Shown: positions 17,270 to 25,774 of the stretch, piece by piece
How positions within the stretch are numbered: the first letter of the stretch is position 1
How the letters are laid out: every line of letters starts with the position of its first letter
Source: Mycetocola zhadangensis
GTDB lineage: Bacteria > Actinomycetota > Actinomycetes > Actinomycetales > Microbacteriaceae
Length of the DNA: 64,000 nucleotides
NCBI RefSeq assembly: GCF_003668565.1
Contig: NZ_RCWJ01000001.1
Coordinates: forward strand, 1,240,001-1,304,000
Direction of reading: 5' to 3'
The notes under the pieces: model-generated
Told to the model about the DNA's origin: nothing
Seen by the model: the letters and a program-made list of their open reading frames with translations, nothing else
Database searches by the model: none
Translations under genes and position numbers: made by a program

Positions 17270-17740
17270 ATGATTCGGAGTCCGCACGGCAGTTCATCGC
17301 GGGGCGTCAGCGAGCGCGTTCCGACGGGTGAGCTGTGGGTGGCGCCCGGACGTTGTTGGCTCGTGTCGACGGTCTATCACCGCGAAGCACGGGCGTTCTT
17401 CCGCGAGGTCTTTTATCGATCTACCGTCGACGGCTGGGAACGGCTCGACAGTTACGCCGCCACCGATCCCGAGTCCGTACGACGGTGGGCGAGGACCTTT
17501 GCAAACGCGGATCGCGACGAGCGCGACCTGTCGGAGCTTCCCGCCCTGCCGCTGCCCAGCCCACCCCACAACCTGCAAAACTTCCCTCGATATCGAACCC
17601 CGACGTCGGCGTCACGAACCGCGGCGACGCGGTTTCTGCCAGCTTGGCTGGCCTTGAGACTTGTCGGCGCGAGCATTCGAAGGAGCCAGCGTCGCCGTGC
17701 GCGGGCCTTCGCACGAACGGCGTCACCGGTTGGGCGCTAG
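17270..17740 (+). CDS. Hypothetical protein
   Basis: 156 residues, not recognised. The N-terminal two thirds look protein-like (CWLVSTVYHREARAFFREVF, then GWERLDSYAATDPESV), while the last ~50 residues are very basic and rich in Arg/Ser, which may be low-quality coding. It starts 7 nt after the alpha/beta hydrolase and overlaps the ArfB-like gene tail-to-tail by 4 nt. The C-terminal part could be chance; codon statistics would tell. Confidence 0.4.
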   Translation: MIRSPHGSSSRGVSERVPTGELWVAPGRCWLVSTVYHREARAFFREVFYRSTVDGWERLDSYAATDPESVRRWARTFANADRDERDLSELPALPLPSPPHNLQNFPRYRTPTSASRTAATRFLPAWLALRLVGASIRRSQRRRARAFARTASPVGR

Positions 17741-18159
17741 TCGGTCGGTGGTCGGCGTCGGTGTTGCTTGGTCTCCGCTCGTCTCCCCTTGGCCGCGAGC
17801 CGCCGACGGTTCGACCCTTTTGTCGGTTTCGTTGGGCGTCGACGTGGGCCGTCAGGTGCGAGACCCGCGCGCACAAGCTCGGCGAGTTTTTTGAGAGCAT
17901 CTTCTCGGTTCCGCAGCTGCGAACGTTCCTCCGACGACGTGACCGTGACAATCCCGGCGATGAGACGACCTCGCAACCGCAACAGCAGTCTGTCCCGTTG
18001 CTCGTCAGACAGCGTCCTCGAGTCGAGAACGCTCCAGGACAGCTCAACCCGGCTGTCCGAGGTGTTCACGTGCTGCCCACCCGGCCCCGATGACCGCGAG
18101 AATCGCCATCCGAGTTCAGAAGCCGGAATCGTCAGCGCGGTCGACACTTCCAGATCCAT
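17737..18159 (-). CDS. arfB: ArfB-type peptidyl-tRNA hydrolase (ribosome rescue)
   Basis: A codon-independent release factor of about 140 residues, the normal ArfB size. The catalytic GGQ motif is in RSSGPGGQHVNTSDSRVEL near residues 30-38. The C-terminal tail is Lys/Arg-rich (GSNRRRLAAKGRRAETKQHRRR), as needed to enter the mRNA channel of stalled ribosomes. It would free ribosomes stuck on non-stop mRNAs. I start at the ATG (MDLEVSTALTI) at 18159; an in-frame ATG at 18186 is also possible. Confidence 0.85.
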   Translation of the reverse strand: MDLEVSTALTIPASELGWRFSRSSGPGGQHVNTSDSRVELSWSVLDSRTLSDEQRDRLLLRLRGRLIAGIVTVTSSEERSQLRNREDALKKLAELVRAGLAPDGPRRRPTKPTKGSNRRRLAAKGRRAETKQHRRRPPTD

Positions 18160-18266
18160 AGGAAAAGCGTCGCACGTTATGGCCACGGAAACGAACGGTT
18201 CGGCGACGGAAGCGCGCAGTCACGCCGCGTCGTAGGCTGTGCTGACGCGGATAGCACAGGGAGGCT

Positions 18267-18962
18267 ATGTTGACCCAGACCACGATGACCGGGACGACGG
18301 TACCCGAACTGATGTCGGAGTTAGCTGCGCTTGACGACCCGCGTGCCCGCGAGGTGAACCACAGACACGGCGACGACCACGGCGTCAATCTCGGAAAACT
18401 CCGCGCGATCGCCAAACGTCTGAAAACGCAACACGAGCTGGCGCTCGACCTTTGGGCAACCGACGACACCGCCGCCCGGCTGCTGGCTCTCCTGATCTGC
18501 CGGCCGAAGGCTTTTTCACGGAGCGACCTCGATACCAAGCTACGCGAAGCCCGTGCCCCCAAGGTGCACGACTGGCTGGTCAATTACGTGGTGAAGAAGA
18601 GCCCGCACGTGGACGAACTACGGGTGGCGTGGTTCAGCGACCCCGATCCAGTGGTTGCGAGTGCCGGATGGGCGCTCACCACAGAACGGGTGGTGAGAAA
18701 GCCGGAGGGAGTGGATCTTGGGGAGCTGCTCGACACCATCGAGACCGACATGAAGGATGCACCCGACCGGCTTCAATGGGAGATGAACAGCTGCCTCGCC
18801 CAGATTGGCATCTCGCATCCGCAGTACCGCGCCCGGGCCGTCGACATCGGTGAGCGCCTGGAAGTTCTCAAGGACTATCCCACTCCCCCTAACTGCACCT
18901 CCCCCTACGCCCCGATCTGGATAGCGGAAATTGTCCGCCGCCAGCAAGCCGTCGAAAAATGA
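18267..18962 (+). CDS. DNA alkylation repair protein (AlkD-like HEAT-repeat)
   Basis: 231 residues, nearly all alpha-helical, with the HEAT-like pattern of AlkC/AlkD glycosylases. The conserved NLGKLRAIAKRLKTQHELALDLWATDD and DLDTKLREARAPKVHDWLVNYVV regions fit the family. These proteins excise N3- and N7-alkylated bases without base flipping. GGGAGG lies just before the ATG at 18267; an in-frame ATG at 18285 is an alternative. It is probably monocistronic, since a divergent-type operator follows the stop codon. Confidence 0.75.
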   Translation: MLTQTTMTGTTVPELMSELAALDDPRAREVNHRHGDDHGVNLGKLRAIAKRLKTQHELALDLWATDDTAARLLALLICRPKAFSRSDLDTKLREARAPKVHDWLVNYVVKKSPHVDELRVAWFSDPDPVVASAGWALTTERVVRKPEGVDLGELLDTIETDMKDAPDRLQWEMNSCLAQIGISHPQYRARAVDIGERLEVLKDYPTPPNCTSPYAPIWIAEIVRRQQAVEK

Positions 18963-19001
18963 CACCACAGACCCCTTGACGTGACACCACTGTGGTGTCA
19001 C
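18961..19001. promoter_or_regulatory. Palindromic operator of the RHH-DUF4097-ABC operon
   Basis: TGACACCACTGTGGTGTCA (18983-19001) is a perfect palindrome with 9-bp arms and one central T. It is preceded by a half-site TGACACCAC at 18961-18969, which overlaps the stop of the repair gene. TTGACG at 18977-18982 looks like a -35 box abutting the palindrome. The ribbon-helix-helix protein at 19011 starts 10 nt downstream and is the likely binder (autoregulation). Confidence 0.65.
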
Positions 19002-19010
19002 CGTGGTGCT

Positions 19011-19499
19011 ATGGAACTCGGGCAGTACGTTCAGGACCTGCAACGCCAATTGGCGGATGCCACGGAGCACGCGTCGGAAGACACCCGCGCCATCGCTGAA
19101 CGGCTCGCAGCCAGCCTCGACGCCGCAACGCGGCTTGTGCTCCTCGATGCCCTGTCGGCCGCGGCCGGTGAAATCACCCGCGAGCTCGCTCCGGGCGCCG
19201 TCGATGTGCGTCTTCGCGGACGGGAGATCGAGTTCGTCGTTCTTTCGCCGAACATCGACACCGACGGGGACGATCGAACGACCTCCCCCGTCGACCTTGA
19301 TGATGCCAGCACCTCCCGAACCACACTTCGCCTGCCCGACGCTCTTAAGGCGCGGGTCGACGAGGCTGCGTCAGCCGACGGTCTGTCAGTCAACACCTGG
19401 CTGGTCCGAGCTGTCGCTTCCGCCCTCCAACCCAAACAACGACGATCCGCCCAACGGAGCCTGCGCACAGGAGACAACTTCGCAGGCTGGGCGCGCTAG
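19011..19499 (+). CDS. Ribbon-helix-helix (HicB/Arc-type) DNA-binding protein
   Basis: 162 residues. The N-terminal ~90 residues are helical and acidic (YVQDLQRQLADATEHASEDT), then a short strand region. The C-terminal RHH motif reads RTTLRLPDALKARVDEAASADGLSVNTWLVRAV, the classic Arc/MetJ/HicB DNA-binding fold. There is no matching HicA toxin nearby; instead it heads an exporter operon, so it is more likely the operon's repressor. The ATG at 19011 sits right after the palindromic operator. Confidence 0.75.
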   Translation: MELGQYVQDLQRQLADATEHASEDTRAIAERLAASLDAATRLVLLDALSAAAGEITRELAPGAVDVRLRGREIEFVVLSPNIDTDGDDRTTSPVDLDDASTSRTTLRLPDALKARVDEAASADGLSVNTWLVRAVASALQPKQRRSAQRSLRTGDNFAGWAR

Positions 19500-19573
19500 C
19501 GCCCTCGCCCCTCCCTGATCCCCGCGAAGACGCGGGGATGGCCGAACACGCCTACCGAAAGGACAGCGTCAGC

Positions 19574-20452
19574 ATGCCCACTTTCCCCACTCCCGCGCCC
19601 ATCGACCTCGCCGTTCACCTCCCAGTCGGCGCGATCGACGTTGTGGCGAGCAACCGAACAGACACGATCGTGACCGTCGCCCCGTCCAACCCGGATAAGG
19701 CGGTCGACCGCAGGGGCGCGGCCGAGACGAGTGTCGAGTTCGACGGACGCAGGCTCACCGTCACCGGCGCGAAACCTCGGTTCACTCTGGTCGGCCCGGC
19801 CGAATCTGTCGACGTCACAGTTGAGCTCCCCTCCGGATCGCGGCTCACCGCTGACATCTCGGTGGGTGGCGTGCGCACCGTCGGGCGGCTCGGAGCCACC
19901 CGCATCAAAGCCTCCACGGGCGCCGTGAACGTCGACGCGACCGGCGACCTGTGGTTGCGTGCGTCCCACGGTAACGCGACGCTCGGTGCCGCGAACGGCG
20001 ACGTTGAGATCACGGCCGACCACGGGCAGATTCGGGCGGGTGCCATCAGGGGCGACGCTGTCCTCAAGTCATCGCACGGCAGCATCCGGGTCCAAGAAGT
20101 CCACGGTGACGTCGATGCCCGGCTGTCATACGGCGACCTCGAAATCTCTCAGGCGAGCGCTTCGGTCACCGCGAAAACGGCGTACGGCAGCATCGAAATC
20201 GGCGAAGTCTCGAGCGGTTCAATCGAGGTCGAGAGCGGCTACGGCGGCGTATCAATCGGCATACGATCCGGCGTCCCAGCCTGGCTTGACCTCTCTTCCA
20301 AAGACGGCCGGGTTCGAAACGAACTCGACGGTGACCGTGCTCCCGCACCCTCCGAACAGACAGTTGCTGTGCGCGCACGAACGCAGTACGGCGACATCGC
20401 CATTTCACGTGCCCCTTCAAATCGGGCACATTCAGAAGGGATACAGACATGA
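19574..20452 (+). CDS. DUF4097-family beta-strand repeat protein
   Basis: About 292 residues made of repeated short beta strands with the GDV/GNATLG/GSI pattern typical of DUF4097 (right-handed beta-helix-like). Examples are ASHGNATLGAANGDVEITADHG and KTAYGSIEIGEVSSGSI. No signal peptide is seen, so it stays inside. In Actinobacteria this family often lies next to a DrrAB-type ABC exporter, as here; its role is unknown. The ATG at 19574 has AGGA about 10 nt upstream; 19538 is an alternative start. It overlaps the ABC ATPase by ATGA. Confidence 0.75.
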   Translation: MPTFPTPAPIDLAVHLPVGAIDVVASNRTDTIVTVAPSNPDKAVDRRGAAETSVEFDGRRLTVTGAKPRFTLVGPAESVDVTVELPSGSRLTADISVGGVRTVGRLGATRIKASTGAVNVDATGDLWLRASHGNATLGAANGDVEITADHGQIRAGAIRGDAVLKSSHGSIRVQEVHGDVDARLSYGDLEISQASASVTAKTAYGSIEIGEVSSGSIEVESGYGGVSIGIRSGVPAWLDLSSKDGRVRNELDGDRAPAPSEQTVAVRARTQYGDIAISRAPSNRAHSEGIQT

Positions 20453-21393
20453 ATATTCCCGCAATCGACGTCCGAGGACTTCGAAAGTCCTACGGCGACA
20501 AAGCAGTCCTCGACGGCGTCGATCTCACCGTTGCTCCCGGAACGGTCACCGCGTTGCTCGGCCCAAACGGAGCAGGCAAGACCACAACCGTGCACATCCT
20601 CAGCACCCTGATCCGGCTCGACGGTGGTGTTGCATTCGTGAACGGATGCGACGTGGCGCGCGACCCGGACGGCGTGCGCGCTGCGATTGGCCTGACCGGT
20701 CAGTTTTCCGCAGTCGACGGGCTGCTCAGCGGCGAGGAGAACCTCCAGCTGATGGCACGGCTTCGCCACCTCGGCGCGAAGCGCTCGAAAACTCGGGTCG
20801 CTGAACTTCTTGAACAGTTCGACCTGGTCGAAGCCGCCCGCAAGCCGCTCGCCACCTATTCCGGTGGGATGCGCCGCCGCCTCGATCTGGCAATGACACT
20901 GGTCGCGACGCCGAGCGTGATTTTCCTCGACGAGCCCACGACCGGCCTCGATCCGCGCAGTCGCCACACCATGTGGGACATCGTGCGCGCACTCGTCGTC
21001 GAGGGAACCACCGTACTGCTCACCACCCAGCACCTCGACGAAGCCGACCAGCTCGCCGACCGGATCGCGGTGCTCGACGGAGGCCGGATCGTCGCGGAAG
21101 GGACACCCGAGCAACTCAAGCGGCTGGTTCCCGGTGGACATATTCGACTCCGGTTCGCGGACGCTGATGGACTGGGCAGAGCGGCGAGTCTCCTCGCCGA
21201 CTCAACGCCCGAAGACGCAGCGCTGGAGCTCGCGGTTCCGAGCGACGGCGGAGTTGGAACTCTTCGCACAGTTCTAAGCCGACTGGACGAGGCTCACATT
21301 GAGGTCGATGACCTCAGCATTCACACTCCCGACCTCGACGATGTCTTCTTCGCCCTCACCGGCCGGGCCGAACCCGAGGACACACCGTCATGA
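20449..21393 (+). CDS. ABC transporter ATP-binding protein (DrrA-type)
   Basis: 314 residues. Walker A is LLGPNGAGKTTTVH (residues ~40-50), the signature is YSGGMRRRLDLAM, and Walker B is VIFLDEPTTGLDPRSR. The switch His is in LLTTQHLDEADQLADR. The DrrA-like C-terminal extension ends in DLDDVFFALTGR. It powers export of drugs or lipids with the permease at 21390, which it overlaps by 4 nt. Third gene of the RHH operon. Confidence 0.9.
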   Translation: MNIPAIDVRGLRKSYGDKAVLDGVDLTVAPGTVTALLGPNGAGKTTTVHILSTLIRLDGGVAFVNGCDVARDPDGVRAAIGLTGQFSAVDGLLSGEENLQLMARLRHLGAKRSKTRVAELLEQFDLVEAARKPLATYSGGMRRRLDLAMTLVATPSVIFLDEPTTGLDPRSRHTMWDIVRALVVEGTTVLLTTQHLDEADQLADRIAVLDGGRIVAEGTPEQLKRLVPGGHIRLRFADADGLGRAASLLADSTPEDAALELAVPSDGGVGTLRTVLSRLDEAHIEVDDLSIHTPDLDDVFFALTGRAEPEDTPS

Positions 21394-22226
21394 CCACTCT
21401 TACAGGCCCACAGCCAACCGCGGGCGGCGTACGCCCGCACGGATACGTCGTCGCAGACGCGGTCACCATGATGCGCCGCAACCTGCTGCACATGATCCGT
21501 TATCCCGGCCTCTCGGTGTTCACCATTCTGGGACCGGTCGTCATCCTGCTGATGTTTGTCTATGTCTTCGGCGGAACACTCGGGGCAGGCCTCCCAGGGG
21601 TTGATCCCGCCGGCGGACGCGAAGCGTATATCGCCTACGTGATGCCGGGCATTCTGCTCATCACCATCGCTGGCAGCGCTGGAGGCACCGCAACCACTGT
21701 TTCGATGGACATGACCGAGGGAATCACGGCCCGGTTTCGGTCGATGGCGATCTCGAGGGCATCGGTGCTCGCCGGGCATGTCCTGGGCAATACCATCCAG
21801 GCGTTGATCGCCGTCACCCTGGTGCTCGGTGTTGGAGTGCTGATCGGTTTCCGTCCGGCGGCTGACCTGCTCGAGTGGTTCGCTGTCGCCGGTCTCCTCA
21901 TCTTCATCTCGTTTGCCATCACCTGGATCGCTGTGGCCATGGGCATGCAGGCGAAGTCGGTTGAGACGGCAAGCAACTGGCCTCTGCTCCTGACCTTTCT
22001 GCCTTTCCTCGGCAGTGGCTTCGTGCCAACCGAGTCAATGCCGACGTGGTTGCAGTGGTTCGCGCAGTTTCAGCCATTCACGCCGTTCATTGAGACGGTC
22101 AGGGCGCTATTGCTCGGCACCCCCCTTGGCTGGAATGGAGTGCTTGCAGTCATCTGGTGTGTGGTGATAACGGGGATCGGCTACGCCTGGTCGATGACCA
22201 TCTACGAACGGAAATCAGTGCGCTGA
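21390..22226 (+). CDS. ABC-2 type permease (DrrB-type)
   Basis: 278 residues with six membrane segments (for example VFTILGPVVILLMFVYVFGG and LIFISFAITWIAVAMGM). The central motif MDMTEGITARFRSMAISRASVLAGHVLGN is typical of the DrrB family. It forms a half-transporter with the ATPase at 20449. The substrate is unknown: daunorubicin-type drugs, antibiotics or lipids are all possible. Last gene of the four-gene operon. Confidence 0.9.
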   Translation: MTTLTGPQPTAGGVRPHGYVVADAVTMMRRNLLHMIRYPGLSVFTILGPVVILLMFVYVFGGTLGAGLPGVDPAGGREAYIAYVMPGILLITIAGSAGGTATTVSMDMTEGITARFRSMAISRASVLAGHVLGNTIQALIAVTLVLGVGVLIGFRPAADLLEWFAVAGLLIFISFAITWIAVAMGMQAKSVETASNWPLLLTFLPFLGSGFVPTESMPTWLQWFAQFQPFTPFIETVRALLLGTPLGWNGVLAVIWCVVITGIGYAWSMTIYERKSVR

Positions 22227-22296
22227 GCACTCCCCCCGAACGCCGAACGGGCAACCACAGCGTTCGTGGTTACCGCCCAGTCGTTCTGACCAGCTT

Positions 22297-22689
22297 TCAG
22301 TTGAGGGGTTGGCCAACCGAGGTGAGGGGCTCGACTGACCCCGGCAGGGCAGCCATGATGACCGAGATCCCTCCCGCTCCAAACAGGAGGAAGAAGTCGA
22401 CGAGGGTCAGACCGGTCGGCAGGAGCCCGAATACCGTGTCATCAAGCAGCCCCAAGCCACCGATCGCCAGCAGGCCAGCACCGACTGCAAACAACGAACC
22501 TCGAATCGCGTTCGGAGAACTGTCTGTCAACGCGACGAAAAAGAGGAGAACTGCCATGAGGAGGTACACCACGTCCACGAAGATGTCGACGTTGAGGATC
22601 GCCAACAGGTGCTCGCCCTCGATAAACAGCCCAATCAACCCGTGGCTGCCAAGCACAATTGCGAGCATCAATGCATATAGTTTTCCCAC
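22297..22689 (-). CDS. Small DUF4383-like membrane protein
   Basis: 130 residues, four hydrophobic segments. The stretch GLIGLFIEGEHLLAILNVDIFVDVVYLLMAVLLFFVAL recalls DUF4383 (a loop with a 'nvd' motif between helices 1 and 2), but the match is from memory and not certain. I start at the GTG at 22689 because GAGGGGA lies 6 nt upstream; the frame runs back to 22779 without clear coding. Convergent with the ABC operon. Unlike the other small membrane genes, no TCACCC operator is seen upstream. Confidence 0.6.
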   Translation of the reverse strand: MGKLYALMLAIVLGSHGLIGLFIEGEHLLAILNVDIFVDVVYLLMAVLLFFVALTDSSPNAIRGSLFAVGAGLLAIGGLGLLDDTVFGLLPTGLTLVDFFLLFGAGGISVIMAALPGSVEPLTSVGQPLN

Positions 22690-22843
22690 GAGTTGTCCCC
22701 TCTGTAATGCTGGCCCTTCCGTCGTCGGGCAGGCTTTGACGGTGCCGAATCTACCGACGTGCCTACGGTAAGGAAGCAATCCGGTTGCGCGTGAGGCGTT
22801 GACAACCAGCGTCGATGTCAGTAGGCCCTGTTACGGTGCCGAC

Positions 22844-23671
22844 ATGCCGGAAAGAATCGAGGACTGGTGGGCGCGTCGCCAGTTCTCCCGTGGAACCGAT
22901 GTGCCATACGCCATCGGCACATACCGCGAGGCGTGGGCGCCATATCCGGCGTTGATCCGGCAGTACTATCCCGACCGCAACGCGGGCATCATGCTGACCC
23001 AAATTCCCCCGGCCGCCGACGTACTGTTGCTCTGGACCTGCAGCGCCGGGCACGTGTTCGTCGCCACTCCAACCGAGCAACGTGCTCGCCCAAGCCGCGA
23101 GCGTCGCAGGTCAGCGTGGTGTCCGGACTGCACGTCCCTCGCGAAACCACAGCACGTTCGACCCGCGAAATCAGCGGAGATCCGCCGACCACAGAGGCCG
23201 GCCCGGCCGGTCTGCCCAAAAACCCCTCGGCTTCCGGTCGGCGAGCCGTTTGTCAGCACGTGCGCTCCCAAGCCCGCGTCAGCGGTCGAAGCACAATTGA
23301 GAGCTGACCTTTTCGCACGTTTGGCTGTTACCCCCGGACTCAACGCCGTGCGCGTGAGCCGGCCATTTTTTGATCACCTCGAGGTCTGGCCTGACCTCGT
23401 TCTCCCCGAGCTGCGCATCGCCGTCGAATACGACAGCACCGGGCGACACGGGCTCGAGCACGTCGGCAAACGGGAAGAGGCGGATCGCCGGAAAGACCGG
23501 TTGCTGCGTGCGGCCCAGTGGGAGGTGGTGCGAATACGCACAGGCAAACTGGAGAAGCTCGGGCCGCACGATCTCCAGTTGTCTTCGGTGACCACCCGCG
23601 GTCTCGAGCGACTTGTGGATTCGTTCCGTGACATCCGCGGAGCTATTCTGGTGAACGCTTACCTGACCTGA
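22844..23671 (+). CDS. Zinc-ribbon protein with endonuclease-like C-terminus
   Basis: 275 residues. The N-terminal half carries two CxxC-type pairs (WTCSAGHVF and WCPDCTS), typical of the treble-clef/zinc-ribbon proteins found near restriction systems. The C-terminal ~120 residues have the pattern of a VSR/DUF559-type restriction endonuclease fold: PDLVLPELRIAVEYDSTGRHG, then KREEADRRKDRLLRAAQWEVVRIR. E in AVEYDS and the following D/K residues would form the active site. No methylase or helicase partner is next to it. Start ATG at 22844. Confidence 0.6.
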   Translation: MPERIEDWWARRQFSRGTDVPYAIGTYREAWAPYPALIRQYYPDRNAGIMLTQIPPAADVLLLWTCSAGHVFVATPTEQRARPSRERRRSAWCPDCTSLAKPQHVRPAKSAEIRRPQRPARPVCPKTPRLPVGEPFVSTCAPKPASAVEAQLRADLFARLAVTPGLNAVRVSRPFFDHLEVWPDLVLPELRIAVEYDSTGRHGLEHVGKREEADRRKDRLLRAAQWEVVRIRTGKLEKLGPHDLQLSSVTTRGLERLVDSFRDIRGAILVNAYLT

Positions 23672-23688
23672 GGGTTGCAGCTGTGCGA

Positions 23689-24600
23689 TCAGGCGTCCAG
23701 CGCGCAGCGAAATCCGATGTGGCTCATCGCCGTGTCCTCGGCCTGCGGCGATCGTGCGGCCGGACGGAACCTGAGGCAGTAGTCCGGGGAGCACAGGTGT
23801 GATCCTCCTTTGAGGACACGCCGAGGCATTTCAGGAAATCCCTCCTCCGCGCTCGCGGCGGCAAGCAGATTCGTTCGACCATGCGCTCTCACCGGCTCGT
23901 CAGACGGCCTGATGTGCTGCGCCGTGTAGAAATCGGATGTCCACTCCCACACGTTGCCGATCATGTCGTGAAGTCCATATCCGTTCGGCGGATAGGAGCC
24001 CACCGGCGCTGTGCCGCCAACCCCCTGGTTGTCGTACGGGAAACGACCGAGCCAGGAGTTCGCCCGCGGTATCCCGTCGGGGTAAGGCTCATCGCCCCAC
24101 GCAAACCGCGCGCCATCGAGGCCACCTCGCGCTGCGTACTCGTATTCAGTCTCCGTAGGCAGTCGCTTGCCTGCCCACGAAGCGAACGCCACGGCATCCT
24201 CGAACGCAACGTGAACGACCGGATGGTTGAGCTTCTGATCGATCGACGAACCAGGACCGGATGGCTGCCGCCAAAATGCGCCAGGCTGCCACCGCCACCA
24301 TCCCCGCCAGTTGCGAAGATCGACCGGGCCAGACGGAGGTGTGAAAACCATCGCACCCGGAACCAGAATGGCCGGATCAACACCGGGGAACTGAGTTGGA
24401 TCAAGATCCCGTTCGGCCACCGTTACGTATCCGGTCTCGCGGACGAATCGGTCGTAGTCCTCGTTGGTCACCTCGAGTCGGTCGATACGAAATGACTCGA
24501 CGTCCCTTTCATGGACAGGCCTCTCGTCGGGGTAGAACTCGGCCGAGCCCATGCGGAATGTTCCGCCGGGAACCAGAATCATGTCCGCCGCCACGTGCAC
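23689..24600 (-). CDS. Formylglycine-generating enzyme (FGE/SUMF1-type)
   Basis: A 303-aa enzyme that converts the active-site Cys of sulfatases to formylglycine. The C-terminal KGGSHLCSPDYCLRFRPAAR and HIGFRCALD stretches contain the paired cysteines that bind copper in true FGEs, so this is not just a generic FGE-sulfatase-domain protein. Other family motifs: MILVPGGTFRMGS, EDAVAFASWAGKRLPTETE and DMIGNVWEWTSD. A type I sulfatase (44833-46374) in the same window is a likely client. Start GTG 24600; GTG 24594 or ATG 24582 are also possible. Confidence 0.9.
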   Translation of the reverse strand: MHVAADMILVPGGTFRMGSAEFYPDERPVHERDVESFRIDRLEVTNEDYDRFVRETGYVTVAERDLDPTQFPGVDPAILVPGAMVFTPPSGPVDLRNWRGWWRWQPGAFWRQPSGPGSSIDQKLNHPVVHVAFEDAVAFASWAGKRLPTETEYEYAARGGLDGARFAWGDEPYPDGIPRANSWLGRFPYDNQGVGGTAPVGSYPPNGYGLHDMIGNVWEWTSDFYTAQHIRPSDEPVRAHGRTNLLAAASAEEGFPEMPRRVLKGGSHLCSPDYCLRFRPAARSPQAEDTAMSHIGFRCALDA

Positions 24601-24689
24601 CTCCAGGAGACTTCCTCACGACATACCAGGGTGTCGTATCTTATGCGCCGAAGCGCACCGACGACAATGAACGCCATCTCCTCTGAGGT

Positions 24690-25205
24690 CTACGTGTTCG
24701 CGGTTGAGCCTGTGCCGAGGAGAACGGCGAGCTTGTCCAGGCATTCCTCGAGGCCGGCGAGCGACATGGCACGGGCGTCGTGCGCGGTGTAGCCGGATTC
24801 GGTGACGCTCACTCGGCTGCGATGATCGTCCAGCCGATCAAAGAGAACAACATGAGGGACGAAGTCCGGCACACCGCCCGGGATACCAGCACTGGCAGGA
24901 CTGATGGGCTGGCCTTCGGGAGTGGAGAACCGCATGTCGTATTCAAGCCGATTCGGAGGATCGACTTTGGTGTACGTCCACGTGTTGTACATCACGGCTC
25001 CGCCAAACTCGGCCGGAGCTCGCATCGCGACCACCGAGACGCCGCCGCTTCGAACGTCCATCTCAGCCATCGGGCAGGTGAAGCCGAGCGGACCCCACCA
25101 TTGTTTGACCAGGTCCCCTTCGGTCCATGCCGCAAACACCGCCTCGACCGAGACGGGAAACGTTCGGGTGGCGTGAACGTCAAATGTGGGTTGCGAGTTG
25201 CTCAT
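24690..25205 (-). CDS. SRPBCC/AHSA1-family protein (copy 1)
   Basis: About 171 residues with a START/SRPBCC fold: RTFPVSVEAVFAAWTEGDLVKQWWGP at the start, GFTCPMAEMDVRSGG, and a C-terminal helix GLEECLDKLAVLLG. Such proteins bind small hydrophobic ligands; the function here is unknown. It is divergent from the HxlR regulator across a palindromic operator and so is its likely target. ATG 25205 has GGAG 7 nt upstream; ATG 25208 is adjacent. Confidence 0.8.
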   Translation of the reverse strand: MSNSQPTFDVHATRTFPVSVEAVFAAWTEGDLVKQWWGPLGFTCPMAEMDVRSGGVSVVAMRAPAEFGGAVMYNTWTYTKVDPPNRLEYDMRFSTPEGQPISPASAGIPGGVPDFVPHVVLFDRLDDHRSRVSVTESGYTAHDARAMSLAGLEECLDKLAVLLGTGSTANT

Positions 25206-25218
25206 CATGTCGCTCCAT

Positions 25219-25239
25219 TCACTATCATCAACGTAGTGA
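25219..25239. promoter_or_regulatory. Palindromic operator between SRPBCC and HxlR genes
   Basis: TCACTA (25219-25224) and TAGTGA (25234-25239) are a perfect inverted repeat with a 9-bp spacer. The same CACTAT...TAGTG arms recur twice upstream of the hydrolase gene at 48641 (spacers 6 and 4). The site lies 13-44 nt from both divergent starts and would bind the HxlR protein at 25283. Confidence 0.6.
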
Positions 25240-25282
25240 GATCACTCTGATGCACAAAGCGAAATGAAGTCAAGGGGCCACC

Positions 25283-25756
25283 ATGAGACGAACAACCGGG
25301 AAGTCCCACTGCCCGATCAACTTCGGTCTCGAGGCCTTTGGCGACCCGTGGGCTCTCCTCGTCGTTCGCGACATCGTCTATTTCGGGAAACACACCTTCA
25401 AAGAATTCCTGGCCTCAGAAGAGGCGGTTGCGCCCAGCGTTCTCGCCGCACGTCTAGCGCGGCTCGACGCCGATGGCATCCTTGACCGGACTCCGGATCC
25501 CACCGATGCGCGAAGAGTGGTCTACAACCTCACCGAGGCTGGCCTTGGGCTGATCCCGATACTCCTCGAGATCGCCAACTGGAGCGCCAGTATCGATCCA
25601 GAAACGGACGCGCCGCCGGAGTGGATCGCGGCTGTCAGGCGCGATGAGACGACCATGACCGATCTGATCGTCAGGACCGTTCGCAACGGCGGCAGCATCT
25701 TTGTTGGCGCAGACAGCGTCGTCGCCTCACTCACACAACCAGCGACGACACAGTGA
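25283..25756 (+). CDS. HxlR-family transcriptional regulator
   Basis: 157 residues. The winged-helix motif with a conserved Cys near the N-terminus (KSHCPINFGLEAFGDPWALLVVRDIVYFG), then FLASEEAVAPSVLAARLARLDADGIL and the wing DPTDARRVVYNLTEAG, is typical of HxlR/YodB-type regulators, which sense thiols or quinones through that Cys in some members. AAGGGG precedes the ATG. It is divergent from the SRPBCC gene and followed by a second SRPBCC gene on the other strand. Confidence 0.85.
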   Translation: MRRTTGKSHCPINFGLEAFGDPWALLVVRDIVYFGKHTFKEFLASEEAVAPSVLAARLARLDADGILDRTPDPTDARRVVYNLTEAGLGLIPILLEIANWSASIDPETDAPPEWIAAVRRDETTMTDLIVRTVRNGGSIFVGADSVVASLTQPATTQ

Positions 25757-25774
25757 TCGACCCGGGCAACGACG

